NCBI GenBank assembly: GCA_029932755.1
Contig: JAOZPK010000002.1
Coordinates: 1-7,592 of the forward strand
Length of the DNA: 7,592 bases
Direction: 5' to 3'
From: Candidatus Cloacimonadota bacterium
GTDB taxonomy: Bacteria; Cloacimonadota; Cloacimonadia; Cloacimonadales; TCS61
This document shows, one piece after another, positions 1-5,998 of the stretch. The position numbers were made by a program, and so were the translations under genes. The notes beneath the pieces are model-generated. The model was not told the DNA's origin. It saw only the letters and a program-made list of their open reading frames with translations, and did no database searches. Position 1 is the first letter of the stretch. Each line of letters opens with the position of its first letter.

Positions 1-1156
1 TCCAATTATTAAAAATCTGAAGTCTTCCCACTTTCACATCACGTTCCTGAATATAAATCCAATTATCGGGTACAATGTTATTTATTGTCTTCTGTTTAGT
101 AAGATTTTTTATTTTCAATTCTTTCAAAAGTAGTCCAACTGTTATAAAATCGCGATAAATAAGCCCATTTGCAATTTTTGCAACTTCTTTTGGAACATCA
201 TTCATTGAGTTAATGAGGTCTTTTACCGGCATTGTAGAAAAAAAGTAATTAGCTTTTTCCTTCCTGTTCTCTCCGCTTTTTATATCGTGTACTGTAACAG
301 ATGTTATCTCATTTTGATTGGAAGTTATCCCTGTTACTTTGCATTCAAGATAAATCTTGCCGCCTTTAGCTTCAATTTTTCTTGCCAGCTCTTCCCATAA
401 TTGTCCGGGACCAAATTTCGGATACATGAATTGCTCTATAAGACTTGTTTCGGTATTCTTCTGATGGATAGAGTCATCCTTTTTAAAGATACTTTTTATT
501 GCATGAAATATTGCTTTAGAAATAGAAAGCCCCTTGATTCTTTGCGCTCCCCATTCTGGCCTAATTTCTTTACACGGTCTTCCCCATACTTTATGGGTGT
601 AATCTTTAAAAAAAGTGTTATACAGTTCTTTCCCAAATCTATTGATAAAAAAATCTTCAAGATTTTTCTCTATTTTTATTTTGAAAATACGCGACCAAAT
701 ATAACTAAAACCAATTCTTAATATCCTAATAAATCCAAGATTCTTAAAAGTATTTATATTCAATGAAATGGGATAATCAAAGAAATTACGCAGGAAAAAT
801 ATTCTTGAAAGCCTGCTTCGAACCAGCATTACATTGTCAGTATCTTCAGGATCAGGAGCATTTGCTTCGCTTGAGAGATGTGTTTCTCTTCCAAGAATAA
901 TATCATCTTTTGAAGGTTTGCCCTGCACAGGAAGTACATCCTGCCAGAAATCCATTACTCTTTTAGATTTAGAAAAAAACCGATGCCCACCAAGATCTAT
1001 ACGATTTTCTTTATACTTTACTGTTTTTGAGATACCACCAATATCACCTGATAATTCATATATGATCGGTATAATATCTATTTTTTCTAATAATTCGTAT
1101 GCTGCTGTTAAACCTGCCGGTCCTGCTCCAATAATAATGGCTGTTTTTTTATTCAC
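1..1156 (-). CDS. FAD-dependent oxidoreductase, protoporphyrinogen-oxidase/UGM-like (partial, C-terminus off window)
   Basis: An uninterrupted minus-strand frame of 385 residues runs from a GTG at 1156..1154 to the left edge. The N-terminus is a dinucleotide-binding Rossmann motif (GAGPAG, residues 10-15) ending in the ribose-binding acid E34. It is followed by DIGGISKT (38-45) and DLGGHRFFS (54-62), the GG motifs usual in flavin amine-oxidase-like proteins. A mid-region YTHKVWG...WGAQRIKGLS block (186-211), GPGQLWEEL (249-257) and a visible end reading ERDVKVGRLQIFNNW fit the oxidoreductase family often found in surface-polysaccharide loci. It is probably a cytoplasmic flavoenzyme; its substrate cannot be read from the sequence. 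GTG is the only plausible start: an in-frame TAA lies directly before it, the next ATG is after residue 60, and the FAD motif begins at residue 10. It overlaps the upstream GtrA-like gene by 8 bp, so the two are probably translationally coupled. Protoporphyrinogen oxidase, desaturase or UDP-galactopyranose mutase are alternatives. Confidence 0.88.
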   Translation of the reverse strand, partial: MNKKTAIIIGAGPAGLTAAYELLEKIDIIPIIYELSGDIGGISKTVKYKENRIDLGGHRFFSKSKRVMDFWQDVLPVQGKPSKDDIILGRETHLSSEANAPDPEDTDNVMLVRSRLSRIFFLRNFFDYPISLNINTFKNLGFIRILRIGFSYIWSRIFKIKIEKNLEDFFINRFGKELYNTFFKDYTHKVWGRPCKEIRPEWGAQRIKGLSISKAIFHAIKSIFKKDDSIHQKNTETSLIEQFMYPKFGPGQLWEELARKIEAKGGKIYLECKVTGITSNQNEITSVTVHDIKSGENRKEKANYFFSTMPVKDLINSMNDVPKEVAKIANGLIYRDFITVGLLLKELKIKNLTKQKTINNIVPDNWIYIQERDVKVGRLQIFNNW

Positions 1157-1577
1157 TTATCCTTTCCTTATTATATAATATATATTTTCTTGCGAGAAAG
1201 TTCCAGAAATAGACAATAGCTGTAGATATTAATTTAGAATTAAGGTAATATAGATTTATTCGCTCAGTTGAAAACCAGATTATTAGTTCATTCAAACCTA
1301 AACCAATAATTCCAATAATTGCAAAAATAATGAACTCAATAATTTTTTTATTAACAGCTCTAGATTTAAATACCCATAATATACTTAAAATATAATTTAT
1401 TATTAATCCTAATATAAATGCAATGGCTGCTGAATGAAGATAATGAAATCCTGCAAAATCGGTAAGAATATAAAGACTACTGAAATCTACTACGAAGGCG
1501 GCTCCACCTACAAATGTATAGCGGAACAACTGTATAAAAGTATTATCTGTTTTTTCTATAAACAACTTATTCAACAT
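1149..1577 (-). CDS. GtrA-like integral membrane protein
   Basis: The 142-residue protein has four predicted membrane helices at about residues 19-40, 47-70, 78-102 and 113-134. Family-like features are RYTFVGGAAFVVDF near the start of helix 1 (19-32), a GLIINY...WVF stretch in and after helix 2 (57-70) and a closing NFLARKYILYN (126-136). Length and topology match GtrA/DPMS-type four-helix proteins. These act in the inner membrane, often helping to move or use polyprenyl-linked sugars for glycosylation of surface polymers. The ATG at 1577 has only a weak ribosome binding site (GGAT, 7-10 nt upstream), but the family start fits well and no longer in-frame start is evident. It is the first gene of a minus-strand unit with the FAD oxidoreductase. 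The exact sugar and pathway cannot be told. Confidence 0.88.
   Translation of the reverse strand: MLNKLFIEKTDNTFIQLFRYTFVGGAAFVVDFSSLYILTDFAGFHYLHSAAIAFILGLIINYILSILWVFKSRAVNKKIIEFIIFAIIGIIGLGLNELIIWFSTERINLYYLNSKLISTAIVYFWNFLARKYILYNKERISE
1154..1169 (-). promoter_or_regulatory. RBS and GTG start of the FAD oxidoreductase
   Basis: Reading the minus strand, AAGGAAAGG (1169..1161) is followed by ATAA and the GTG (1156..1154). The purine-rich site lies inside the last codons of the GtrA-like gene. It fixes the GTG start, because TAA directly precedes GTG in frame and no ATG is available before the Rossmann motif. Confidence 0.7.
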
Positions 1578-1601
1578 ATTTAATCCATTTTTTTTGAATT
1601 G

Positions 1602-1630
1602 TTTATCAATAAACTACCTTAATTTGTCAA
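1602..1630 (-). promoter_or_regulatory. Candidate sigma-70-type promoter for the GtrA-oxidoreductase unit
   Basis: On the minus strand a perfect TTGACA (1630..1625) is followed after 17 bp by GATAAA (1607..1602), 4 of 6 to TATAAT. Transcription would start near 1595 and leave a leader of about 18 nt before the ATG at 1577. The position, spacing and perfect -35 support it; the -10 is imperfect and the region is AT-rich, so chance matches are possible. Confidence 0.5.
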
Positions 1631-1742
1631 GATTTGTATTATCTGACATGCTTTCATTACGCTATGATTTTATTTGTAATATTTCTATGTCATTTTAGCA
1701 TTTCATTAATTTTTCTTTGCTTTAAATAATTTTTTCCTTGCA

Positions 1743-1754
1743 TGTTTTAAAACA
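1743..1754. repeat. Perfect 12-bp palindrome, possible activator site
   Basis: TGTTTTAAAACA is fully self-complementary. Its centre is about 89 bp upstream of the start site implied by the sigma-54 promoter, a typical distance for an enhancer-binding activator. No second copy was noticed, and AT-rich DNA yields such palindromes by chance, so the role is only a suggestion. Confidence 0.3.
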
Positions 1755-1811
1755 GCTTTATAAAGTCGTTTGTGAATGATGTGTTGTATAATATCATAAA
1801 AAATGACGCAT

Positions 1812-1827
1812 TGGCACACCACTTGCA
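1812..1827 (+). promoter_or_regulatory. Sigma-54 (RpoN) promoter of the pilin operon
   Basis: TGGCAC-ACCAC-TTGCA matches the sigma-54 consensus TGGCAC-N5-TTGCW at every defined position. The invariant GG (1813-1814, -24 element) and GC (1825-1826, -12 element) have the required spacing. Transcription would start near 1838, giving a leader of about 59 nt before the pilin ATG at 1897. Sigma-54 control with a PilR-type activator is established for pilin genes in several bacteria such as Pseudomonas and Myxococcus. The cognate activator is not in the window. Confidence 0.88.
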
Positions 1828-1839
1828 GTATAGCTTGGT

Positions 1840-1869
1840 GTGAATTTAAAAAAGTGAATTAAAAAAGTG
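1840..1869 (+). repeat. Tandem near-repeat in the pilin mRNA leader
   Basis: GTGAATTTAAAAAA (1840-1853) is followed directly by GTGAATTAAAAAA (1854-1866), with a third partial GTGA at 1867. The units differ by one T. They occupy the first part of the predicted 5' leader between the sigma-54 start and the ribosome binding site. They may keep the leader unstructured or bind a regulator; no function is demonstrated. Confidence 0.6.
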
Positions 1870-1884
1870 ATCTTTAAACCAAAT

Positions 1885-1892
1885 TAGGAGGG
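1885..1892 (+). promoter_or_regulatory. Strong RBS of the pilin gene
   Basis: TAGGAGGG lies 4 nt before the ATG at 1897 and is almost the full anti-Shine-Dalgarno complement, as expected for an abundant structural subunit. Its first three bases (TAG, 1885-1887) are an in-frame stop, so the pilin cannot have a longer N-terminal leader. Confidence 0.85.
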
Positions 1893-1896
1893 TATA

Positions 1897-2316
1897 ATGG
1901 GAACACAACAAATTCTATTGATCGTATTAAGTGTAATTATCGTGGGTATCGCTGTAGCAGTTGGTATCACAATGTTCAATGCTCAGGCAACGAACTCTAA
2001 CCGTCAGGCAATTATGGGTGACATGAACAACCTAGCATCTTCAGCTCTTGCATTCTACAAAACACCAACTACACATGGTGGTGGTGGAAGTGCTTGGGGT
2101 ACTGTAGATGAACTTGGTGCTTGGCTCGGTTATGATTATGTTTCAGGTACAGGTTGTACAACAGGTAATGGAACATATACATTTTCAATTGCTACTGACG
2201 TTCTTACAATTGTTGGGATTGGAACAGAAATAGGTAATAACGGTTCAACAAACGTTAGTGGTCAACTTGTTGTTACCGGTGCAACTAGTGGTATTGTAGC
2301 ATCTGTGCTTAACTAA
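1897..2316 (+). CDS. Type IV pilin-like protein, probable major filament subunit
   Basis: This 139-residue protein starts with a hydrophobic helix at about residues 5-27, then an amphipathic stretch ending near Y54. The helix pattern VIIVGIAVAVGITMF (13-27) parallels the IAIIGILAAIAIPQF portion of classical type IV pilins. The rest is a small Gly/Thr/Ser-rich domain with a GGGG run (61-64), a single cysteine (C87) and a beta-rich, weakly charged C-terminus, without the usual C-terminal disulfide loop. It lacks a basic leader, a G|F prepilin peptidase site and Glu5; at most MG or MGT could be removed. Upstream in-frame stop TAG (1885-1887) rules out a missed leader. A sigma-54 promoter, a strong ribosome binding site and a 3' hairpin suggest high, separately tuned expression, so it is inferred to be the main subunit. 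It precedes the platform and ATPase genes. It could instead be a pseudopilin of a secretion system. Confidence 0.78.
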   Translation: MGTQQILLIVLSVIIVGIAVAVGITMFNAQATNSNRQAIMGDMNNLASSALAFYKTPTTHGGGGSAWGTVDELGAWLGYDYVSGTGCTTGNGTYTFSIATDVLTIVGIGTEIGNNGSTNVSGQLVVTGATSGIVASVLN

Positions 2317-2348
2317 AAATTTCATTAACGGATCAAGTAAAAAATGAT

Positions 2349-2380
2349 GTAATATGGGAAGACTCGTCTTCCCATATTAC
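2349..2380 (+). terminator. Long perfect hairpin after the pilin gene (partial terminator or mRNA stabiliser)
   Basis: GTAATATGGGAAGAC (2349-2363) and its exact reverse complement (2366-2380) are separated by only TC, giving a stem of about 14 bp with a CTCG loop. A T-rich but interrupted tract follows (from 2381, with six T near 2395-2400). It lies 32 nt after the pilin stop and 36 nt before the next start. With no perfect U-run, read-through into the platform and ATPase genes is likely. The probable effect is more pilin mRNA than downstream mRNA. It is also symmetric enough to act on the other strand. Confidence 0.75.
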
Positions 2381-2416
2381 TGTATTTTCAAATGTTTTTT
2401 ATTTTAAGGATAATAA

Positions 2417-3760
2417 ATGCAATACGAATTTAGATATCAAGGCATAACAGTTCAAGGTAAAGGTGTTCAGGGCATTGTTATAGCCTCAAATAAAAGAAAG
2501 GCAAAACAGATAATTGATGATTTTGCTAAAAAGCATAAGATTAAAATTAACTCTATTCTTAAACGAAGCCTATTTTTATACAACATAAAATTACCTAATG
2601 GGAAGAAAGTTAAAGGAAGACAATACGCCTATAAAAAGGGTGAAGTGAGCCGTGCACTGGCTAATATGGGTTACCATCATGCTAAGATAGAAAAAGCTCT
2701 TATCGACATAAAAATGAAACCACCTTTTGCCAGCATCTTGATGTTTGTAAATTTGAGTTCCTTTCTTTTAAAAGAAAAAATGAGTTATGACAAGATTTTG
2801 CGAATGCTCGCAGATGAAGAAACAAACTTAACTTTAAAAGAATCTTTAAAGAAAATTGAAAGTGATTTAAAAAAAGGAAAGGAAGGAACTGAGGTTTTCG
2901 CAAGACATCAGGATGTGTTTGGGAAATTTCCGGCTTATATGCTGGGCTTAGCTACAAAATCTGGTAATATGGCAGAGGTTTATGATGCAACAGCTAAATT
3001 TATGGAACGTGAAATGGAATACAAGAAAAGCTTGCGGCAAGCTATGCTGATGCCGGCTTTTACTGTATTAGCAATGTTTGGAGCTGTGTTATATTATGTT
3101 ATTAAAGTATTTCCGGACACCGCTAAAATGTTCCTTAGATTTGGTATTGACCTTCCACCTATGACTGCTGCAACACTTGACATAAGTGATTATCTAGCTG
3201 TAAACTGGTGGTGGATTGTTTTAATAGTTGTTGTCCCTATAATTGCAGCTGTAATTTGGTGGCGAACACCGGAAGGAATGATCTGGCGTGATAAAAATAT
3301 GATAAAGTTACCGATTATTGGACACCTTATCCATAAATCCAGTATTGAAATTTTCTTCAGAGTGTTTTCAGCAATCTATGCAGGAGCAGAAAATAATATT
3401 GAAACTCTTACAGCTTCAGCTGAAGCTTGTAGAAATAAATATATGGAAAAAGGGGTAAAAGAAATCGCAATCCCCTTAATGTTGAAAGATGGGATGTCAC
3501 TTATACCGGCATTAGAAAAAGCTGATGTTTTCAATCAAAGTACATTAAGCCGTCTAAAAACCGGTACCGAATCGGGTAATATTCTCCAATCTGCACAACA
3601 GATAGCTACTTTCTATGAAAAAGAGACGACTTATAAAATGGAAACTATAATTCAATCTATTCAAGTATTTATTGGCCTGTTCATTGCATTAGTTATTACA
3701 CTTCTTACTGTAGTTTCATCTGAAGTTGCAATGATCTCACCTAACACACCAGGTATGTAA
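2417..3760 (+). CDS. pilC: PilC/GspF-family inner-membrane platform protein with duplicated N-terminal module
   Basis: This 447-residue polytopic protein would anchor the assembly ATPase and pass pilins into the filament. Two T2SSF-type cytoplasmic domains are seen at about 108-210 and 310-412. Each has the family's SGN signature (TKSGNMAEVYD near 180-190 and GTESGNILQ near 383-391). Membrane helices lie at about 209-230, 262-282 and 411-433. The N-terminal module FxYx6GKxVxG occurs twice without gaps: F5/Y7/GKGVQG (14-19) and F53/Y55/GKKVKG (62-67), 48 residues apart. Usual family members have one copy and about 400 residues, so the excess length fits one added module. AAGGA at 2406-2410 is 6 nt before the ATG. 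It is followed by the ATPase gene after 13 bp. The PilC name is preferred over GspF from the pilin and PilX-like neighbours, but a type II secretion role is not excluded. Confidence 0.9.
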   Translation: MQYEFRYQGITVQGKGVQGIVIASNKRKAKQIIDDFAKKHKIKINSILKRSLFLYNIKLPNGKKVKGRQYAYKKGEVSRALANMGYHHAKIEKALIDIKMKPPFASILMFVNLSSFLLKEKMSYDKILRMLADEETNLTLKESLKKIESDLKKGKEGTEVFARHQDVFGKFPAYMLGLATKSGNMAEVYDATAKFMEREMEYKKSLRQAMLMPAFTVLAMFGAVLYYVIKVFPDTAKMFLRFGIDLPPMTAATLDISDYLAVNWWWIVLIVVVPIIAAVIWWRTPEGMIWRDKNMIKLPIIGHLIHKSSIEIFFRVFSAIYAGAENNIETLTASAEACRNKYMEKGVKEIAIPLMLKDGMSLIPALEKADVFNQSTLSRLKTGTESGNILQSAQQIATFYEKETTYKMETIIQSIQVFIGLFIALVITLLTVVSSEVAMISPNTPGM

Positions 3761-3762
3761 TC

Positions 3763-3769
3763 AAGGAGA
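3763..3769 (+). promoter_or_regulatory. RBS selecting the TTG start of the assembly ATPase
   Basis: AAGGAGA lies 4 nt before TTG at 3774-3776, directly after the platform-gene stop at 3758-3760. No ATG exists before codon 22 (preceded by no good site), and the residues just after TTG (SRFGQLLLKKEIID) match the expected N-terminal domain. TTG is therefore the start. Confidence 0.8.
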
Positions 3770-3773
3770 AATT

Positions 3774-5558
3774 TTGATCAGGAAATCCAGATTTGGTCAG
3801 TTATTACTCAAAAAAGAAATAATTGATCAAAAAACTATGGAGAAGGCACTAATTATTCTGGCTGATGAGGATCCTTCAAGCCCTAGAGGGTTAGGTGAAA
3901 TATTGGTTGATGATTTTAAGATAAACCATCACGCCATTTATGGGTTACTTGCAGAACTTTATGCTTTCCGCTCTATTGACATTAATGTAACTGATCTGGA
4001 TAATAATCAAGTAAAACATACAAAGGAAATTCTTTTAAAGTTTCCAGAAGAATTTAAAAAAGAATTAATTTATAAAAAGATTCTTCCATATCAAGTAACT
4101 TATGGAAGACGCAATACACTAATAGTTCTGGCAGCTGACCCAACAGATAAAATTACTGAGCGAATTCCTGTGTATTCCGAATATAAAAAATATGAAGTTG
4201 TATATTGTAAATTAGAAACATTAGAAGAATTAATAGAACTTATAGCCCCGCAGAAAAACGAATTTTTAGACTTACTTCAAGAAGCTGAAGAACAAATAGA
4301 AGAAATGGATGAATCAAAATCTGAGGCAGATGTTGATGAATATGCACTTGATGAAGAGATCAATAAAAGTCTTCTTGTAAGCCTATTTGAAGGTTCGCTC
4401 ATAGAAGCTGTGCGAAAAGGTGCCAGTGATATTCATATAATTCCATTCCGTAGATCATCTGTTGATTTTTATTTTAGAATTGATGGAAAACTTATCCATT
4501 GGCACAGACAGGAAAGAACATCACCAGAAGCAATATCGGCAGTTGTGAAAGATAGAGCTGTTGGTGTAGACCGTTTTGAAAGAGATACTGCCCAAGATGG
4601 ATTCATGCAAAGAGTTATCGACGACCATCTTATCCGTTTCAGAGTTTCAATTATTCCAATTACATCTTCTGAATATGAGAGAAGATTTGAAAGCATCGTT
4701 ATCAGAACAATCGATGATAGGAATGTTATCACAAACCTGAGAAAACTTGGCTTCCAAACTAAGGCCGAAAATGACTTCCTTAAATCTATCAGTAAATCCA
4801 AAGGTATCATCCTAGTAACAGGACCTACAGGTAGTGGTAAATCCACAACTTTAATGGCAGCACTCTATCATATTATTAATCCTGCTATTAATGTTCTTAC
4901 TGTCGAAGATCCGGTTGAGTACCATATTAAGGGTGCAAGACAATTAAAGATCGGAAATAGGTTTACATTTGATTCTGCTATCCGTTCCATACTTCGTCAC
5001 GACCCTGATGTTGTTATGGTTGGCGAAATACGTGATAAAATCACAGCTGAAATTGCAATTAAACTGGCAAACACGGGACACCTTACATTTTCTACATTGC
5101 ATACGAATGATGCGCCAAGTGCCATTTCCCGTATGTATAAAATGGGGGTAGAGACATTTCTACTTGCTTACGCAATAAATATTATTATTGCACAACGTCT
5201 GATAAGAAAACTATGTTCTAATTGTAAAAAACCTATCTCCAAAGAAAGATGGCCGGCAGCTCTTGAAATGGGAATTACTGAAGAAGAGCTTACATCTGGT
5301 AAAATATTCGAAGCTGGAGATGGATGTAAAAAATGTAATGGTGGATACAAAGGTAGAACCAATATTTGTGAAGCATTATATTTTACACCTGAGATAAGAA
5401 AAGCTATTGTTGAATCGGGTGAAGAAATAGATGAAGATGAGATTCGTAAAATTGCCGAAGGGCAGGGAATGCTGTCCTTAATGGATTCAGGATTAGATAG
5501 AATTAGGACAGGAATGACTTCTGTTGCTGAAATAACTTATGCAACATCGGAGGATTAG
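3774..5558 (+). CDS. pilB: PilB/GspE-family assembly ATPase
   Basis: This 594-residue cytoplasmic hexameric motor would hydrolyse ATP to drive filament assembly through the platform protein. Residues about 5-155 form an MshEN/T2SSE-N-like domain. An acidic linker (about 165-195) follows, then a PAS-like N2 region (SLIEAVRKGASDIHI, 208-222) and the catalytic domain. Visible motifs are Walker A GPTGSGKST (350-358), the Asp box TVEDPVEY (376-383), Walker B DPDVVMVGEIRD (410-421) and the His box TGHLTFSTLHTNDA (434-447). A zinc-type tetracysteine is intact: C481/C484 and C518/C521. These features identify an assembly ATPase rather than a PilT retraction motor, which lacks the N-terminal domain and tetracysteine. 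The first MshEN motif has E15 and the second F48 where the c-di-GMP-binding consensus has glycine. TTG start with a strong RBS. The next gene starts 3 bp downstream with its RBS inside this gene's end. GspE is the alternative name. Confidence 0.95.
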   Translation: MIRKSRFGQLLLKKEIIDQKTMEKALIILADEDPSSPRGLGEILVDDFKINHHAIYGLLAELYAFRSIDINVTDLDNNQVKHTKEILLKFPEEFKKELIYKKILPYQVTYGRRNTLIVLAADPTDKITERIPVYSEYKKYEVVYCKLETLEELIELIAPQKNEFLDLLQEAEEQIEEMDESKSEADVDEYALDEEINKSLLVSLFEGSLIEAVRKGASDIHIIPFRRSSVDFYFRIDGKLIHWHRQERTSPEAISAVVKDRAVGVDRFERDTAQDGFMQRVIDDHLIRFRVSIIPITSSEYERRFESIVIRTIDDRNVITNLRKLGFQTKAENDFLKSISKSKGIILVTGPTGSGKSTTLMAALYHIINPAINVLTVEDPVEYHIKGARQLKIGNRFTFDSAIRSILRHDPDVVMVGEIRDKITAEIAIKLANTGHLTFSTLHTNDAPSAISRMYKMGVETFLLAYAINIIIAQRLIRKLCSNCKKPISKERWPAALEMGITEEELTSGKIFEAGDGCKKCNGGYKGRTNICEALYFTPEIRKAIVESGEEIDEDEIRKIAEGQGMLSLMDSGLDRIRTGMTSVAEITYATSED

Positions 5559-5561
5559 ATC

Positions 5562-5996
5562 ATGAATATTCAAATGTTATTAGTATTATTAGCTCTAGCA
5601 CTTTTCTCAACAATGCTTTTGAACACTTATAATATTGTGCTTGATCAATCTGGTTTGGTTTATGATAATATACTTTATCTGCAAGGACAAAAAATCGCAG
5701 ACAGGTATTTTCAGAGAATTGAATCAGAATTGTTGGGAGATCCTCCTATTTTTAGTTTTACAGCAATAAATTCACTTTATTCAAATATGAGTGAGACCGT
5801 AACAGTGAATAATGTAATATTTAACGTTCAAATTAATTCAACTTATTGTGATAGTTTAGGAAATACTCCATATGCTGATACTTTGTTCCAAAAAGTAGAT
5901 ATACAGATGAATTGCCTATCTACTTCATTAGACACACTATATATTGGAACATTGGCTTCTCCATTTAGTAAAGTTTTTTTCTCTAGAGGATTTTGA
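5562..5996 (+). CDS. Small pilin-like membrane-anchored protein (possibly PilV/GspI-like)
   Basis: This 144-residue protein has an N-terminal hydrophobic helix (about 3-20) and a long amphipathic continuation (about 22-58, with QGQKIADRYFQRIESEL). The layout is that of a minor pilin with N-terminal stalk helix and C-terminal globular domain. The remainder is predicted exported and mixed beta, with two cysteines (C96, C117) that could form a disulfide. There is no prepilin leader, no G|F site and no Glu5. The pilB stop TAG (5556-5558) is in frame one codon upstream, so no longer start is possible. GGAGG (5549-5553) sits 8 nt before the ATG, inside pilB, implying translational coupling. The next gene begins 2 bp after its stop. 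Its place between the ATPase and PilW/PilX-like genes suggests a minor pilin of the filament tip. No specific family is certain. Confidence 0.72.
   Translation: MNIQMLLVLLALALFSTMLLNTYNIVLDQSGLVYDNILYLQGQKIADRYFQRIESELLGDPPIFSFTAINSLYSNMSETVTVNNVIFNVQINSTYCDSLGNTPYADTLFQKVDIQMNCLSTSLDTLYIGTLASPFSKVFFSRGF
5985..5990 (+). promoter_or_regulatory. RBS deciding the ATG start at 5999
   Basis: AGAGGA ends 8 nt before ATG 5999 but only 2 nt before an in-frame TTG at 5993, so ATG is the likely start. An in-frame TAG at 5984-5986 closes the frame upstream. The site overlaps the last codons of the preceding gene. Confidence 0.7.
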
Positions 5997-5998
5997 TT

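Larger units (their letters stand above)
1578..1896. other. Divergent intergenic regulatory region
   Basis: This 319-bp AT-rich gap separates the minus-strand GtrA-like gene from the plus-strand pilin gene. I see no convincing ORF or structured RNA in it. It holds a leftward TTGACA/GATAAA promoter near 1602-1630, a perfect 12-bp palindrome at 1743-1754, a rightward sigma-54 promoter at 1812-1827, a two-copy A-rich tandem repeat at 1840-1866 and the pilin ribosome binding site at 1885-1892. The stretch 1631-1742 holds nothing I can assign apart from a short direct repeat, TTTCATTA at 1652 and 1701. Confidence 0.8.

Noticed and set aside
401..1178. Plus-strand open frames at 401-721 and 834-1178
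   Set aside because: They lie antisense to the clearly coding FAD oxidoreductase and show no protein features.
1652..1708. Direct repeat TTTCATTA at 1652 and 1701 as operator pair
   Set aside because: Eight bases in AT-rich DNA is easily chance and there is no symmetry or promoter-linked spacing.
1787..1792. TATAAT on the plus strand upstream of the pilin gene as a sigma-70 -10 element
   Set aside because: No recognisable -35 hexamer occurs 15-18 bp upstream, and a far better sigma-54 promoter lies just downstream.
4469..4846. Minus-strand open frame within the ATPase gene
   Set aside because: It is antisense to conserved ATPase motifs and has no RBS or family resemblance.
5993..5998. TTG at 5993 as the start of the PilW/GspJ-like gene
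   Set aside because: It is only 2 nt from the AGAGGA site, while ATG 5999 has 8-nt spacing.
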